In this document: positions 25,622 through 33,430 of the stretch, piece after piece
How positions within the stretch are numbered: position 1 is the stretch's first letter
Layout: every line of letters begins with the position of its first letter
The notes under the pieces: generated by a model
Told to the model about the DNA's origin: nothing
The model's database searches: none
The model's input: the letters and a program-made list of their open reading frames with translations, nothing else
Position numbers and translations under genes: made by a program
Origin: Mycobacterium sp. Aquia_213
Lineage (GTDB): Bacteria; Actinomycetota; Actinomycetes; Mycobacteriales; Mycobacteriaceae
Reading direction: 5' to 3'
DNA: 64,000 bases
Assembly: GCF_026625985.1 (NCBI RefSeq)
Contig: NZ_CP113116.1
Location: 5,270,001-5,334,000, forward strand

Positions 25622-27091
25622 CTAGGGCAACCGGGTCCGATGCCGTTTGTCGTGGGGTGGGACGCCGTTGACGCCCGCAATCGACATGGCGTAGCTGCCC
25701 ACCGTGTATGCCACGCCAGAACCCATGACGGCCAATGCTTCCCGGTTGATGTTGTCGATCGTGTCCCGGGGACTCTGGAAGTTGGGGTCGAACCCGACAC
25801 CGGCCTTGCCGCCCCACAGGCGTGCTTGCACAGGGGTTTTCAGCTGCGATGCGCCGGTGCTCATGCCGCCGATCGGCACGCCCGCGACCATGAAAGGGTG
25901 GTAGTCGGTCCGGGTGCCCAGCGGCATGTCGGCGGGCCGCTTGCCGGCCAGGTTGAGATAGCCGGACAGGGTGCGCTCGATACCGGCCGACCCCTCGGGC
26001 ACGTCACCGGCCGCGATCCCCTGTCCGGGCGGACCGGACTGATCGCCGTCGTCGGTGAAAAAGCCGGCGTTGGGCGAACCGAGCAGGTTGAAGTTCAGGT
26101 ACATCGCGATGTCGTTGAGCTGCTCGTCATCCAGGCCGAACACGTAATCCATCACGCCGTTGAGCCCGTCCTCGTCGGCGCCCCAGAACACGAAGCGCAC
26201 CGCGTTGTTCACCGGCGCCAACGGGCCCAGCTGCAGCGCGGTTTCCAGCACCGCCGCCACCCCGGATCCGTTGTCGTTGATACCCGGACCGCTACGCGGG
26301 CCGTCGAGATGAGCACCGACCACAATCACGTCGTTCGTCGAGCCGGTTTTGGTCTGCACCAACACGTTTCGGGAAGTGGTCTTGATATTCTCGGCGTCCA
26401 GCACCAGGCGAGCCGGCGCGGTGGCGCGGGCTAGCGCGCTCCCGCCGTTGCTACCCACGACGGCAACCGGCATCGTCAGCTGCTTGTAGTAACCCGGGGT
26501 GAACAACGTCGGCGGGGCGCCGTGGCCGGTGGGTGCGCTGACCACGATCACGGCCGCGGCCCCCTTGGCCCGCGCGCTGTTCTGTTTGTCGACCACCGAG
26601 CAGCGCGCGTCGTCGACGACGGCGATCGCACCCGCCGGCAGCGCGGCCGGGTAATCGCCCGGCGCGCAGCCCGACGGTTGGGTGGGCCGAACCGGTTGGC
26701 CGCTGAGGCCACCGGGCGGTGTCCGGACCAACAGCGAGGCCTGGTCGACCGGATAGTCGCTGCCGGCGATCGTCAGCGACGGCTTACCCGACGACACCGC
26801 GTGCAGGCGGTCGAATTGCGGCGTAGCCACCTCGAACCCCTTGCCGCGCAACACTTTCGCGACGTATTCGACGCTGGCGTCGTAGCCCGGCGTCCCCTCT
26901 GCCCGGTTCCCCTTGTTGGCGTTGGCGATATCCTGCAGCGCGCGCAGGTGGACGAACATCTCGTCGGCGGTGACCTTTCCGGCGAGCGCACGGCCGAGGT
27001 CCGGCGCGGCCCCCGGCGGACCCTGCCGCGGCGACGAGCATCCCGCCACCAGCCCGATCAGCATCAACATCGAGCACAGGCGACGAATCAT
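25622..27091 (-). CDS. Tandem LpqL paralog, M28-fold lipoprotein with degraded active site
   Basis: A 489-residue lipoprotein (lipobox LVAGC, Cys18) with a protease-associated domain and M28 peptidase fold, clearly a duplicate of the LpqL encoded directly upstream. The first zinc ligands remain (GAHLDG, GINDNGSG). Three active-site positions differ from LpqL: the general-base pair GAEE reads GADE, the ligand NFDMLASPN reads NFNLLGSPN, and the last ligand YHKKTDT reads FQSPRDT. Loss of the Asp and His ligands predicts no aminopeptidase activity, so binding or scaffolding is more likely. ATG 27091 overlaps the lpqL stop (ATGA). I do not recall this copy in H37Rv. Confidence 0.88.
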   Translation of the reverse strand: MIRRLCSMLMLIGLVAGCSSPRQGPPGAAPDLGRALAGKVTADEMFVHLRALQDIANANKGNRAEGTPGYDASVEYVAKVLRGKGFEVATPQFDRLHAVSSGKPSLTIAGSDYPVDQASLLVRTPPGGLSGQPVRPTQPSGCAPGDYPAALPAGAIAVVDDARCSVVDKQNSARAKGAAAVIVVSAPTGHGAPPTLFTPGYYKQLTMPVAVVGSNGGSALARATAPARLVLDAENIKTTSRNVLVQTKTGSTNDVIVVGAHLDGPRSGPGINDNGSGVAAVLETALQLGPLAPVNNAVRFVFWGADEDGLNGVMDYVFGLDDEQLNDIAMYLNFNLLGSPNAGFFTDDGDQSGPPGQGIAAGDVPEGSAGIERTLSGYLNLAGKRPADMPLGTRTDYHPFMVAGVPIGGMSTGASQLKTPVQARLWGGKAGVGFDPNFQSPRDTIDNINREALAVMGSGVAYTVGSYAMSIAGVNGVPPHDKRHRTRLP

Positions 27092-28584
27092 GGCTTTGCG
27101 AGCACGTGGCGGGTGCGGTCCCCCATGACGGGAACTCCGTTGTGTCCGGTGAGGTCTTGGGCGTAAAGAGCGATCGCGTAGGCGACGCCGGAGCCGTTGA
27201 TGCCCAGCGACGTGCGGTCGATGTGATCGAGGGTGTCGGTCTTCTTGTGATAGTTCGGGTCGAACGGCTCGTCCGCCGTACCGCCCCACAACTTGGCTTG
27301 GTCGGCGGACTTCTTTGCTTCCGCACCGGAGAACAGACCACCCGCCGGGATACCGGCCAGGGTGAAGCCGTCATAGTCCGACCGACCGTCGAACGACGTG
27401 TCCTGGGCGGTCTTGCCCGCAGACTTCAGGTAGGCGACCAGCGTGCGCTCGATGCCGGCCGAGCCTTCCGGGACCACGGGCTGGCCGCGGGTGTCGGCCG
27501 GCAGGGATTGGTCACCGTCATAGGTGAAGTAACCGGGGTTCGGCGACGCGAGCATGTCGAAATTCAGGTACAGCGCAATGTTTTTGAGGTCCTCGAGATT
27601 CAGTGACTCGACATAGTTGCGCGATCCGATCAACCCCAGTTCCTCGGCACCCCAGAAGGCGAAACGCACCGCGTTATGCACTTGGGGTGAATTCCCCAGC
27701 TGCACTGCGGTTTCCAAGATCGCGGCCACACCGGAGCCGTTGTCGTTGATACCCGGCCCCTCGAGCACGCTGTCCAGGTGCGCGCCTGCCATCACCACGT
27801 CGGTGAGCGAGCCCGTCTTGGTCTGCGCGATGATATTGCGCGCTTTGAAACTCTTGCTGCTGGCGTCCAGCTTGATCGTGGCCGGCCCGGGCTGGGCACG
27901 CAGCTGCATTCCGGTGGACTTGGTGACGCCGACCGCCGGAATCTTCACCTCGGTATTCGCCCCGAGCGTGCCGCCCATCTGTTCCTCGTCGACGTTGTCG
28001 GCGACGATCATCGCCACGGCGCCGTGCTGCGCCGCGGCGTCCTCCTTCTGCGCGAACGGGCAGGTGCCGCGGTCCACCAGGACCACCGCGCCCTTGGCCG
28101 GAAGGTTGTCGTAATCCGATGCCGCGCAGCCCAGGCCATTGCCCGTCGACACCGCCAGCAACGGCCCGCTCACACCGTTGGCTCCGGTGCCGAGGCTGAA
28201 CTCGAGCGCGTGCGCCTCGACGGTCTTACCGCCGACTGTCACCGCGGGCTTCTCGGCGTGAAAAACCCGGGCCGAAAACTCGGGTGTCTGCACATCGAAA
28301 CCGCTGTCGCGCAACGTGTTAACCACATAATCGACGCTGGCTTCGTAGCCGGGTGTGCCCACCGCCCGGGTGCCGTTGTTGGCGTTGGCGATGTCTTGAA
28401 GCTTTGTCAGGTGCGCCATCATCGCATCTGCCGTGACCTTGTTGTGCACCGTGCTGGCGAACTCCGCCGCGGCGGGATCGCTCGCCGGCTGGGAGTTCGC
28501 CGACCGGTGCAAGCACCCGGTCAACACTGCGGCGAGCGCGACCGCGGCGACCATCGCCGCCAGCGTTCGGGATTTGTTCACCAT
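27088..28584 (-). CDS. lpqL: Lipoprotein aminopeptidase LpqL (M28 family)
   Basis: A 498-residue exported zinc aminopeptidase. The lipobox LTGC is near residue 24, followed by a protease-associated insert (GAVVLVDRGTCPFAQKEDAA) and the M28 catalytic domain. All expected ligands are present: His in GAHLDSV, Asp in GINDNGSG, the Glu pair in GAEELGL, Asp in NFDMLASPN and His in YHKKTDT. It is the first gene of an operon with its degenerate copy and possibly lpqM. Sequence and size match Rv0418. It probably trims peptides or proteins at the outer face of the membrane. Confidence 0.93.
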   Translation of the reverse strand: MVNKSRTLAAMVAAVALAAVLTGCLHRSANSQPASDPAAAEFASTVHNKVTADAMMAHLTKLQDIANANNGTRAVGTPGYEASVDYVVNTLRDSGFDVQTPEFSARVFHAEKPAVTVGGKTVEAHALEFSLGTGANGVSGPLLAVSTGNGLGCAASDYDNLPAKGAVVLVDRGTCPFAQKEDAAAQHGAVAMIVADNVDEEQMGGTLGANTEVKIPAVGVTKSTGMQLRAQPGPATIKLDASSKSFKARNIIAQTKTGSLTDVVMAGAHLDSVLEGPGINDNGSGVAAILETAVQLGNSPQVHNAVRFAFWGAEELGLIGSRNYVESLNLEDLKNIALYLNFDMLASPNPGYFTYDGDQSLPADTRGQPVVPEGSAGIERTLVAYLKSAGKTAQDTSFDGRSDYDGFTLAGIPAGGLFSGAEAKKSADQAKLWGGTADEPFDPNYHKKTDTLDHIDRTSLGINGSGVAYAIALYAQDLTGHNGVPVMGDRTRHVLAKP

Positions 28585-28643
28585 CGCGCCCAAGGTTAGA
28601 CGCCCGTCGCGCGTCAGCGCACTCGGCTCACCGCGGCGTGAGG

Positions 28644-29066
28644 TCAGACATACAGCCCGCTGAAGGGGGCAAACGGAATGTTGCGCACCACAAACCAAAC
28701 CGATACCAACGACAGCGCCACCATGGCCGACCAGCGCTGGTGTTGCCAGCTCCTGATCCGCCGGCCCGTCACCCGGCCGTAGGTCCAGACCAGGTACGCC
28801 CATACCAACAGCACGACCGCCGCCAAGCCCAACGCGTTGAACCTGGCGGCGGCCATCAAGTTGCCGTGCAAGAGCGAATAGAGCATGCGCAGGCTGCCGC
28901 ATCCGGGACAGTCGATACCCAGCAGAGCCTTGGTGGGACACACCGGTAGCGGGCCGCCCGGGGTAGTCGGATCGCCCACCCAGGTGGCCGCGCACACCAA
29001 CGTCGTCGACGCGGCGACCATCAGCGGGGCGCCGAGACCGAGCGTGAGCGGCCGCTGGAGGGTCAC
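28644..29066 (-). CDS. DUF2752 membrane protein
   Basis: A 140-residue protein with three hydrophobic segments. The diagnostic DUF2752 block is here: VCPTKALLGIDCPGCGSLRM with the CPxCG motif facing a membrane. It is followed 5' by the dispanin-type gene with only 15 bases between, a pairing that recurs in actinobacteria. A metal-binding or membrane-shaping role has been guessed for such pairs; nothing in the sequence proves either. Confidence 0.82.
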   Translation of the reverse strand: MTLQRPLTLGLGAPLMVAASTTLVCAATWVGDPTTPGGPLPVCPTKALLGIDCPGCGSLRMLYSLLHGNLMAAARFNALGLAAVVLLVWAYLVWTYGRVTGRRIRSWQHQRWSAMVALSLVSVWFVVRNIPFAPFSGLYV

Positions 29067-29081
29067 CGTAGGTGCAACCCC

Positions 29082-29411
29082 TTAGAGCATTGCGGCCAGC
29101 GCCGCGGGGGTTGAGGTGTCGGCGGTCATGGCGATAATCCCCAGCACGATGCCGTACAGGACGGCGCTCACGACCGCGGCGATGACCGACCACTTCACCC
29201 ACTTCTTGGCGGCGTCGGCTGCGGCCTGAGCTTCGGCGTACTGACCTTGCGCCCACAACCCACTCACCTGAGTGGATTTGACGATTGCCACGATGCCGAA
29301 CGGCAGACAGCAGAACAGTGTCGCCAAAATGGACCACACCAAATAGTTATCCGGTGCTTGCCCCGCAGGTTGCTGCGGCGGGTACCCCGGGGGTGGCGGT
29401 TGTGCAGTCAT
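29082..29411 (-). CDS. CD225/dispanin-type membrane protein
   Basis: A 109-residue protein starting at ATG 29411 with GGAG five bases upstream; a GTG 15 bases earlier lacks support. A Pro/Gln-rich N-terminus (QPPPPGYPPQQPAG) precedes the dispanin domain: NYLVWSILATLFCCLPFGI with the double Cys, a cytosolic loop rich in Ala and Gln (AQGQYAEAQAAADAAKKW), and a second membrane helix. It is the bacterial relative of interferon-induced transmembrane proteins. It is in an operon with the DUF2752 gene. Confidence 0.85.
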   Translation of the reverse strand: MTAQPPPPGYPPQQPAGQAPDNYLVWSILATLFCCLPFGIVAIVKSTQVSGLWAQGQYAEAQAAADAAKKWVKWSVIAAVVSAVLYGIVLGIIAMTADTSTPAALAAML

Positions 29412-29676
29412 GAATTCTCCAGTCACGAGAAGTTAGCTGGCGTGAAGCGGTGCCTACCATACCCGAGCGGAGTCGCGAGGGCACTAGGTACGCAAAAATC
29501 AGTTCGTCGGGACCCTCGACATCGACGTCGCCGCAGGGGCTCTGCCGATGGCCGGGTCAGCTCGAAAGGCGGCGCACCGACGAAATGCGTTGTGTGCATC
29601 GCATTCCCGTTGACAACCAGAATTGCCCAGGTCAACCTCGAATAATGCCCAGAAAGACAATGCCCGGTGGAATGTA
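29412..29676. other. Intergenic region before the triplicated secreted genes
   Basis: With the promoter and leader up to 29748, this makes a 337-base stretch without a convincing gene. It lies between divergent transcription units. Frames crossing it lack ribosome sites and read as low-complexity Arg/Pro. I see no repeat or RNA element apart from the promoter-like boxes at 29677-29704. Confidence 0.5.
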
Positions 29677-29704
29677 TTGCATAGCCACGACATAGCCCTA
29701 CGAT
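29677..29704 (+). promoter_or_regulatory. Promoter of secreted paralog 1 (TTGCAT-16-TACGAT)
   Basis: TTGCAT at 29677-29682 and TACGAT at 29699-29704 are separated by 16 bases. The same two hexamers with the same spacing recur before the second and third paralog, while most of the surrounding bases differ, which supports a real sigma-A-type promoter. It lies 45 bases before the start codon. Confidence 0.6.
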
Positions 29705-29748
29705 TCGGGTAGCCGCATCGTCGTCCCAGCACCGAAAGGAGTCGTTGG

Positions 29749-30270
29749 ATGCCCCGTGGAACCAACGCGCTTCGCGCCGCGACGGCCGCGGTACTCGTGG
29801 GCGGTTTCGCGTTTGCGGGCGCCGCAACGGCGACCGCAGACCCCAACGCGGGTAGCGGGGCGGATATCAACACACTAGCCAGCGCGCTGTCGAAGGGGTA
29901 CGGCCTGAACAACTGCACCACCCAGGCGGTTCCCAGCGGCGCGCTGGCCTACCTACTCTGCGGGCCGAGCCCCGACCCCGGCGGGCCGATACTCGGCAAG
30001 TATTTCCTCTTCGGCGATGGCAGCGCCCTAATGAGTTCATTCCAGCGCGTCATCGGCGGTGACGCCCTGAGCAACTGCGGGGATGCTTCGTCACCGACGC
30101 CGTGGCATCAAGGCAGCTCGACCACCAACGCGGGATCGGTGGCGTGCGGGACATTTCAGAACCATGCCGAGATCATTTGGACCAATGACGCCAAGAACAT
30201 GCTGGGTGTGATTCGCGCCGCCGGCAACGACGTCGCGGCGCTCTACAAGTGGTGGCGAGACAACGGCTGA
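29749..30270 (+). CDS. Secreted protein of unknown function, tandem paralog 1
   Basis: A 173-residue secreted protein. The signal peptide (AATAAVLVGGFAFAGAATATA, cleaved after about residue 31) is followed by a small domain with four conserved Cys: YGLNNC, YLLCG, SNCGD and VACGT. Conserved blocks are GKYFLFGDG, PWHQGSS and a C-terminal ALYKWWRDNG. The pattern resembles the small extracellular sensor-like domains found in mycobacterial exported proteins and kinase ectodomains, but I cannot name the family. GAAAGGAG at 29734-29741 is a good ribosome site. It is the first of three tandem copies, each with its own promoter. Confidence 0.85.
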   Translation: MPRGTNALRAATAAVLVGGFAFAGAATATADPNAGSGADINTLASALSKGYGLNNCTTQAVPSGALAYLLCGPSPDPGGPILGKYFLFGDGSALMSSFQRVIGGDALSNCGDASSPTPWHQGSSTTNAGSVACGTFQNHAEIIWTNDAKNMLGVIRAAGNDVAALYKWWRDNG

Positions 30271-30278
30271 GCTTTGCG

Positions 30279-30391
30279 GTTGGGCCGCAACGGGTTCCAT
30301 GCCCGAATTGCCCGGAATGTTGCCGGTGTAAATGGTATGCGGCGGAATGGGTTGCATAGCTGCGGTTTATCCCTACGATCATTCTGGCAAA
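30279..30391 (+). repeat. 113-base intergenic repeat, copy A
   Basis: This stretch is repeated, at the same length and about 80% identity, at 30971-31083. It begins with GTTGGGCCGCAACG, which matches the last codons of the SGNH hydrolase gene read in antisense at 31666, and ends after ATTCTGGCAAA, just past the promoter. It therefore holds a duplicated scrap of that neighbouring gene plus the promoter of the next paralog. The repeat marks the unit in which the secreted gene was amplified. Confidence 0.75.
30352..30379 (+). promoter_or_regulatory. Promoter of secreted paralog 2 (TTGCAT-16-TACGAT)
   Basis: TTGCAT at 30352-30357 and TACGAT at 30374-30379 with a 16-base spacer, within repeat copy A. 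The box spacing matches the other two paralogs. Confidence 0.6.
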
Positions 30392-30443
30392 CACTTTGCT
30401 GGGGCCACGGTCCCGGCGGTCCGACGAACCTCAGGAGTCGAGG

Positions 30444-30965
30444 ATGTCTTACCCGACCATCTCGTTGCGCGCCGCGACGGCCGCAGCGCTTACGGCTACC
30501 TTTTGCTGCGTCGGTACGGCCACCGCGACCGCCGACACCACCGGCAGCTCGACAGATGTCAACACACTGGCCAGTTCGCTGGCGAAGGGCTACGGCCTCA
30601 ACAATTGTCAATCGACTGCGTTGACGGGCGCCGAAGTGGCCGAGCTGCAATGCGGGCAAAACCCCGATTCCAGCGGACCGGCTTCCGCGGTCTACCAACT
30701 CTTCAAGAGCGGCAACGATTTGACCGGCTCCTACGCCTCCAACCTCAAAGACGTGACGCTCGCCGCCTGCAGCGGCAGCGGCAGTACGGCGCCGGGACCT
30801 TGGCACCAAGGCAATGCCGACCAGGCGGGCGGACAGATAGCCTGCGGAACTTATAAAGATGTGAGTGTGGTGCTCTGGACCGTCGACGGCAAAAACGTGT
30901 TGGGCTCCATCTTTTCCAAAGGTGACGTCCCCACGCTCTACAAGTGGTGGCAGGCCAACGCCTGA
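30444..30965 (+). CDS. Secreted protein of unknown function, tandem paralog 2
   Basis: A 173-residue secreted protein with the same layout as paralog 1: signal peptide (RAATAAALTATFCCVGTATATA), then YGLNNCQ, ELQCGQNPDS, a Cys in LAACSG, PWHQGN, IACGTY and the terminal LYKWWQANA. The GKYFLFG block of the others is replaced by AVYQLFKSG, so it is the most divergent copy. GGAG before ATG 30444 is the ribosome site. No enzymatic motif; the conserved Cys pairs imply disulfides in the envelope. Confidence 0.85.
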   Translation: MSYPTISLRAATAAALTATFCCVGTATATADTTGSSTDVNTLASSLAKGYGLNNCQSTALTGAEVAELQCGQNPDSSGPASAVYQLFKSGNDLTGSYASNLKDVTLAACSGSGSTAPGPWHQGNADQAGGQIACGTYKDVSVVLWTVDGKNVLGSIFSKGDVPTLYKWWQANA

Positions 30966-30970
30966 TAAGA

Positions 30971-31083
30971 GTTGGGCCGCAACGGGTTCCACACTCTAGC
31001 CGCCGGGAATGATGCCGGTGTAAACCGTATTCGCCGGAATGGGTTGCATAGCGGTGGTTTACCCCTACGATCATTCTGGCAAA
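30971..31083 (+). repeat. 113-base intergenic repeat, copy B
   Basis: Same length as copy A at 30279-30391 and collinear with it over the whole span. It contains the antisense SGNH-tail match at its left end and the promoter of paralog 3 at its right end. No terminal inverted repeats or target duplications are seen, so unequal recombination rather than transposition is the likely origin. Confidence 0.75.
31044..31071 (+). promoter_or_regulatory. Promoter of secreted paralog 3 (TTGCAT-16-TACGAT)
   Basis: TTGCAT at 31044-31049 and TACGAT at 31066-31071 with 16 bases between, inside repeat copy B. Confidence 0.6.
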
Positions 31084-31138
31084 GACAAATACCGTCGGCG
31101 CAGCCTTCCGGGCGGTTACCAAATTTCAGGAGTCGAGG

Positions 31139-31657
31139 ATGTCTCACCCGACCAAGATGCTGCGAGCCGCGACGGCTGCAGCCTTTACAGCGACCTTCTT
31201 CTGTATCGGCACTCCCACCGCGATGGCAGACAACAACGCCACGCTGTTAAGCGCCCTTTCGAAGGGCTACAGCGCCAGCAACTGCTCGTCTCAGGCGACG
31301 TCCGAGGTGCAGGGCTCGTTCAGCGCCTCCGTGGTAGCGGTCTTGCAGTGCGGGCAGAACACCGACTCCAGCGGCCCGATGGGCGGCAAGTACTTCTTGT
31401 TCGGTAACAGCGCCGACACGGCCAGCTCGTTCACCAAGCTCATCAGCAGCGACACCCTCACCAACTGCGGGGACGCCAAATCGCCCACCACCTGGCATCA
31501 GGGCAGCTCCGACTCGGCCGGACAGGTGGCGTGCGGAACGGATTCAGGCCAGGCCGAGGTCCTGTGGACCGTCGACGCCAAGAACGTGCTGGCCTTCGTC
31601 CGCGCGTCCAACGGCGACACGGCGGCCCTCTACAAGTGGTGGCAGTCCAACGGCTGA
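31139..31657 (+). CDS. Secreted protein of unknown function, tandem paralog 3
   Basis: A 172-residue secreted protein. Signal peptide ends near TAMA-DN. The mature part has NCSSQ, VLQCGQNTDSSGP, GKYFLFGNS, TNCGDAKSP, WHQGSS, VACGTDSG, VDAKNVL and the ending ALYKWWQSNG. It is closest to paralog 1 in the GKYFLFG and NCGD blocks and to paralog 2 in QCGQN and the signal region, which suggests exchange between copies. It is followed after three bases by the convergent SGNH gene. Confidence 0.85.
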   Translation: MSHPTKMLRAATAAAFTATFFCIGTPTAMADNNATLLSALSKGYSASNCSSQATSEVQGSFSASVVAVLQCGQNTDSSGPMGGKYFLFGNSADTASSFTKLISSDTLTNCGDAKSPTTWHQGSSDSAGQVACGTDSGQAEVLWTVDAKNVLAFVRASNGDTAALYKWWQSNG

Positions 31658-31660
31658 GCT

Positions 31661-32428
31661 TTAGAGTTGGGCCGCAACGAGTTCGGCCACCGCGCTCATC
31701 CCCGCGCCATTGGGGTGTAGTGGGGCCGGCCGACCAGGCAGCGGCACAACGTATTTCGCCGGCGTGGTCGTCCACGGCCGCGCAGACCATGCGTGGTGTT
31801 CACGGCTGGCCGCGCCGGCGCCGATGACCTCGCAGCCGGCCGCCGCGGCCGCGTCGGCGGTGAGCCGTTCCAGCGTGGCGGCCACGTGGCGGCCCAGGTC
31901 GGCATCCGCGTCCGAAATCGGGGGTGCGGACCCGCCCGCGGGCGGCAGCAGCGTCAGGTAGTCGACGAAGAAAACCCTTGCGCGCGGGGCCCGTTCGCAC
32001 ACCGCCTTCCCGACCGCACACAAGGAATCGAACACTTCTGCCAGGGCCCGATCGCGCGCGTCACGGTCCAGCAGTTCGGCGATGCGCGTGCCCAGCAGCG
32101 GCAGCCGCCGCGCCGGCCGGGGCAGTGCGGCCGCCATCAGCAGCGGGACATACCCGACGTCGTTGCCGCCGATGGTGACGGTGACCAGGTCCTCCGAGCC
32201 GTCCAGGGCGGCGATCTGAGGTGGCGCATTGTGCTGACGCTCGAACAGGATGTGGGCCGTGGTGGCGCCGGAAAAGGTGACGTCGACCAGCTCGAGATTC
32301 ATCCGCTCGGCGACCAGATGCGGGTAGTTGCGCGCCGATCTGCCCGACCATCGGGGAGCCCCCTGGGCGCCCGGCTGGATGCCAGGACCGGCAGCCATCG
32401 AACTGCCCAGCGCTACATACCTTTTCAT
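31661..32428 (-). CDS. SGNH/GDSL-type hydrolase in the thiO-thiS-thiG operon
   Basis: A 255-residue SGNH hydrolase. Block I is YVALGSSMAAGPG with the nucleophile Ser, block III is TIGGNDVGY with the oxyanion Asn, and block V is PLHPNGAG with the catalytic His. The Asp usually three residues before that His is absent, as in several mycobacterial members. No signal peptide is apparent. ATG 32428 overlaps the thiG stop (ATGA), so it is cotranscribed with thiamine synthesis genes under the TPP riboswitch. It may hydrolyse an ester of the pathway or of its precursors; this is inference. Confidence 0.85.
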   Translation of the reverse strand: MKRYVALGSSMAAGPGIQPGAQGAPRWSGRSARNYPHLVAERMNLELVDVTFSGATTAHILFERQHNAPPQIAALDGSEDLVTVTIGGNDVGYVPLLMAAALPRPARRLPLLGTRIAELLDRDARDRALAEVFDSLCAVGKAVCERAPRARVFFVDYLTLLPPAGGSAPPISDADADLGRHVAATLERLTADAAAAAGCEVIGAGAASREHHAWSARPWTTTPAKYVVPLPGRPAPLHPNGAGMSAVAELVAAQL

Positions 32429-33240
32429 CGCTCAGGCTCGATGGCCCGCTCCTCAGCAGGCCGGTCCCCGGCCCGCATCGTCGTCGGGCGTGGACTGGAT
32501 GCCTGCGCCCAGAAGCGTTTCGGGATCCGCCCGGCACGTCGCGCCAGATAGCCGGCGGTTACCGCGGCCGCCATCGCGGCGGCCATCGCGGGCGGGTCGG
32601 TGGCCCGGGTCACCGCGGTGGCCAACAGCACCGCGTCGCAACCCAATTCCATCGCCAGCGCGGCGTCGCTCGCGGTTCCGATGCCGGCGTCGAGGATCAC
32701 CGGAACGCCGGCGCGGGCGACGATCATCTCGATGTTGTGTGGGTTGGTGATGCCCAGGCCGGTTCCGATCGGCGAGCCCAACGGCATCACCGCCGCGCAC
32801 CCGGTGTCCTCCAGCCGGCGGGCCAGCGCCGGATCGTCGTTGGTGTAGGGCAGTACCACGAACCCGTCGTCGACCAATTGTTCTGCGGCCCGGACTAATT
32901 CGATCGCGTCGGGCAGTAGAGTGCGTTCGTCGGCGATCACCTCGAGTTTGACCCAGTTGGTGCTCAACGCCTCGCGAGCCAGCTGTGCGGTGAGCACCGC
33001 TTCGGCGGCGCTACGGCACCCCGCCGTGTTGGGCAACGGGGTGATGCCGAGCCGGTTGAGCAGCTCCAGCAATCCGGTACCACCCTCGGCGTCGACCCGG
33101 CGCATCGCGACCGTGGTCAGCTCGGTGCCCGAGGCAGCCAGCGCCTCCTGAAGCACCGAAAGGCTGGTCGCTCCCCCGGTTCCCATGATCAGCCGCGAAG
33201 CGAAGCTGCGGTCCGCGATCGTTAGCTTGGAATCAACCAC
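32425..33240 (-). CDS. thiG: Thiazole synthase ThiG
   Basis: A 271-residue TIM-barrel enzyme that joins deoxyxylulose phosphate, dehydroglycine and sulfur from ThiS thiocarboxylate into the thiazole of thiamine. Typical segments are RLIMGTGGATSL, NTAGCRSAAEAV, KLEVIADERTLLPD with the catalytic Lys, VLPYTNDDP and PVILDAGIGTASDAALAMELG. It starts with GTG 33240, eight bases inside the thiS end. The C-terminus overlaps the SGNH gene. Confidence 0.95.
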   Translation of the reverse strand: MVDSKLTIADRSFASRLIMGTGGATSLSVLQEALAASGTELTTVAMRRVDAEGGTGLLELLNRLGITPLPNTAGCRSAAEAVLTAQLAREALSTNWVKLEVIADERTLLPDAIELVRAAEQLVDDGFVVLPYTNDDPALARRLEDTGCAAVMPLGSPIGTGLGITNPHNIEMIVARAGVPVILDAGIGTASDAALAMELGCDAVLLATAVTRATDPPAMAAAMAAAVTAGYLARRAGRIPKRFWAQASSPRPTTMRAGDRPAEERAIEPER

Positions 33241-33430
33241 CCTGCACCGCCGTCACTACCTCAAGCCGAGCGCCATCGAAAAGCTTTGTGGTCCAGCTGG
33301 ACCGGGGCAGCACGGCGTCGTCGACCGCCACCGCGATACCCCGTTCCGGAAAGCCCAGCGATTCCAGCAACCCGGCGACCGTGGTCTGCCCGTCGACCTC
33401 GACCGCATTTTCGTTGACTACCACGATCAT
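33233..33430 (-). CDS. thiS: Sulfur carrier protein ThiS
   Basis: A 65-residue ubiquitin-like sulfur carrier ending in the essential Gly-Gly (VVTAVQGG), whose C-terminus becomes the thiocarboxylate used by ThiG. The MIVVVNENAVEVDGQTTVA beginning and GIAVAVDDAVLPRS core are typical. ATG 33430 overlaps the thiO stop (ATGA), and its stop overlaps thiG. A longer in-frame start would run into thiO and is unlikely. Confidence 0.95.
   Translation of the reverse strand: MIVVVNENAVEVDGQTTVAGLLESLGFPERGIAVAVDDAVLPRSSWTTKLFDGARLEVVTAVQGG

Noticed and set aside
29423..29827. Minus-strand frame spanning the gap before the secreted paralogs
   Set aside because: No ribosome site, no signal or domain, and half of it overlaps the real gene at 29749.
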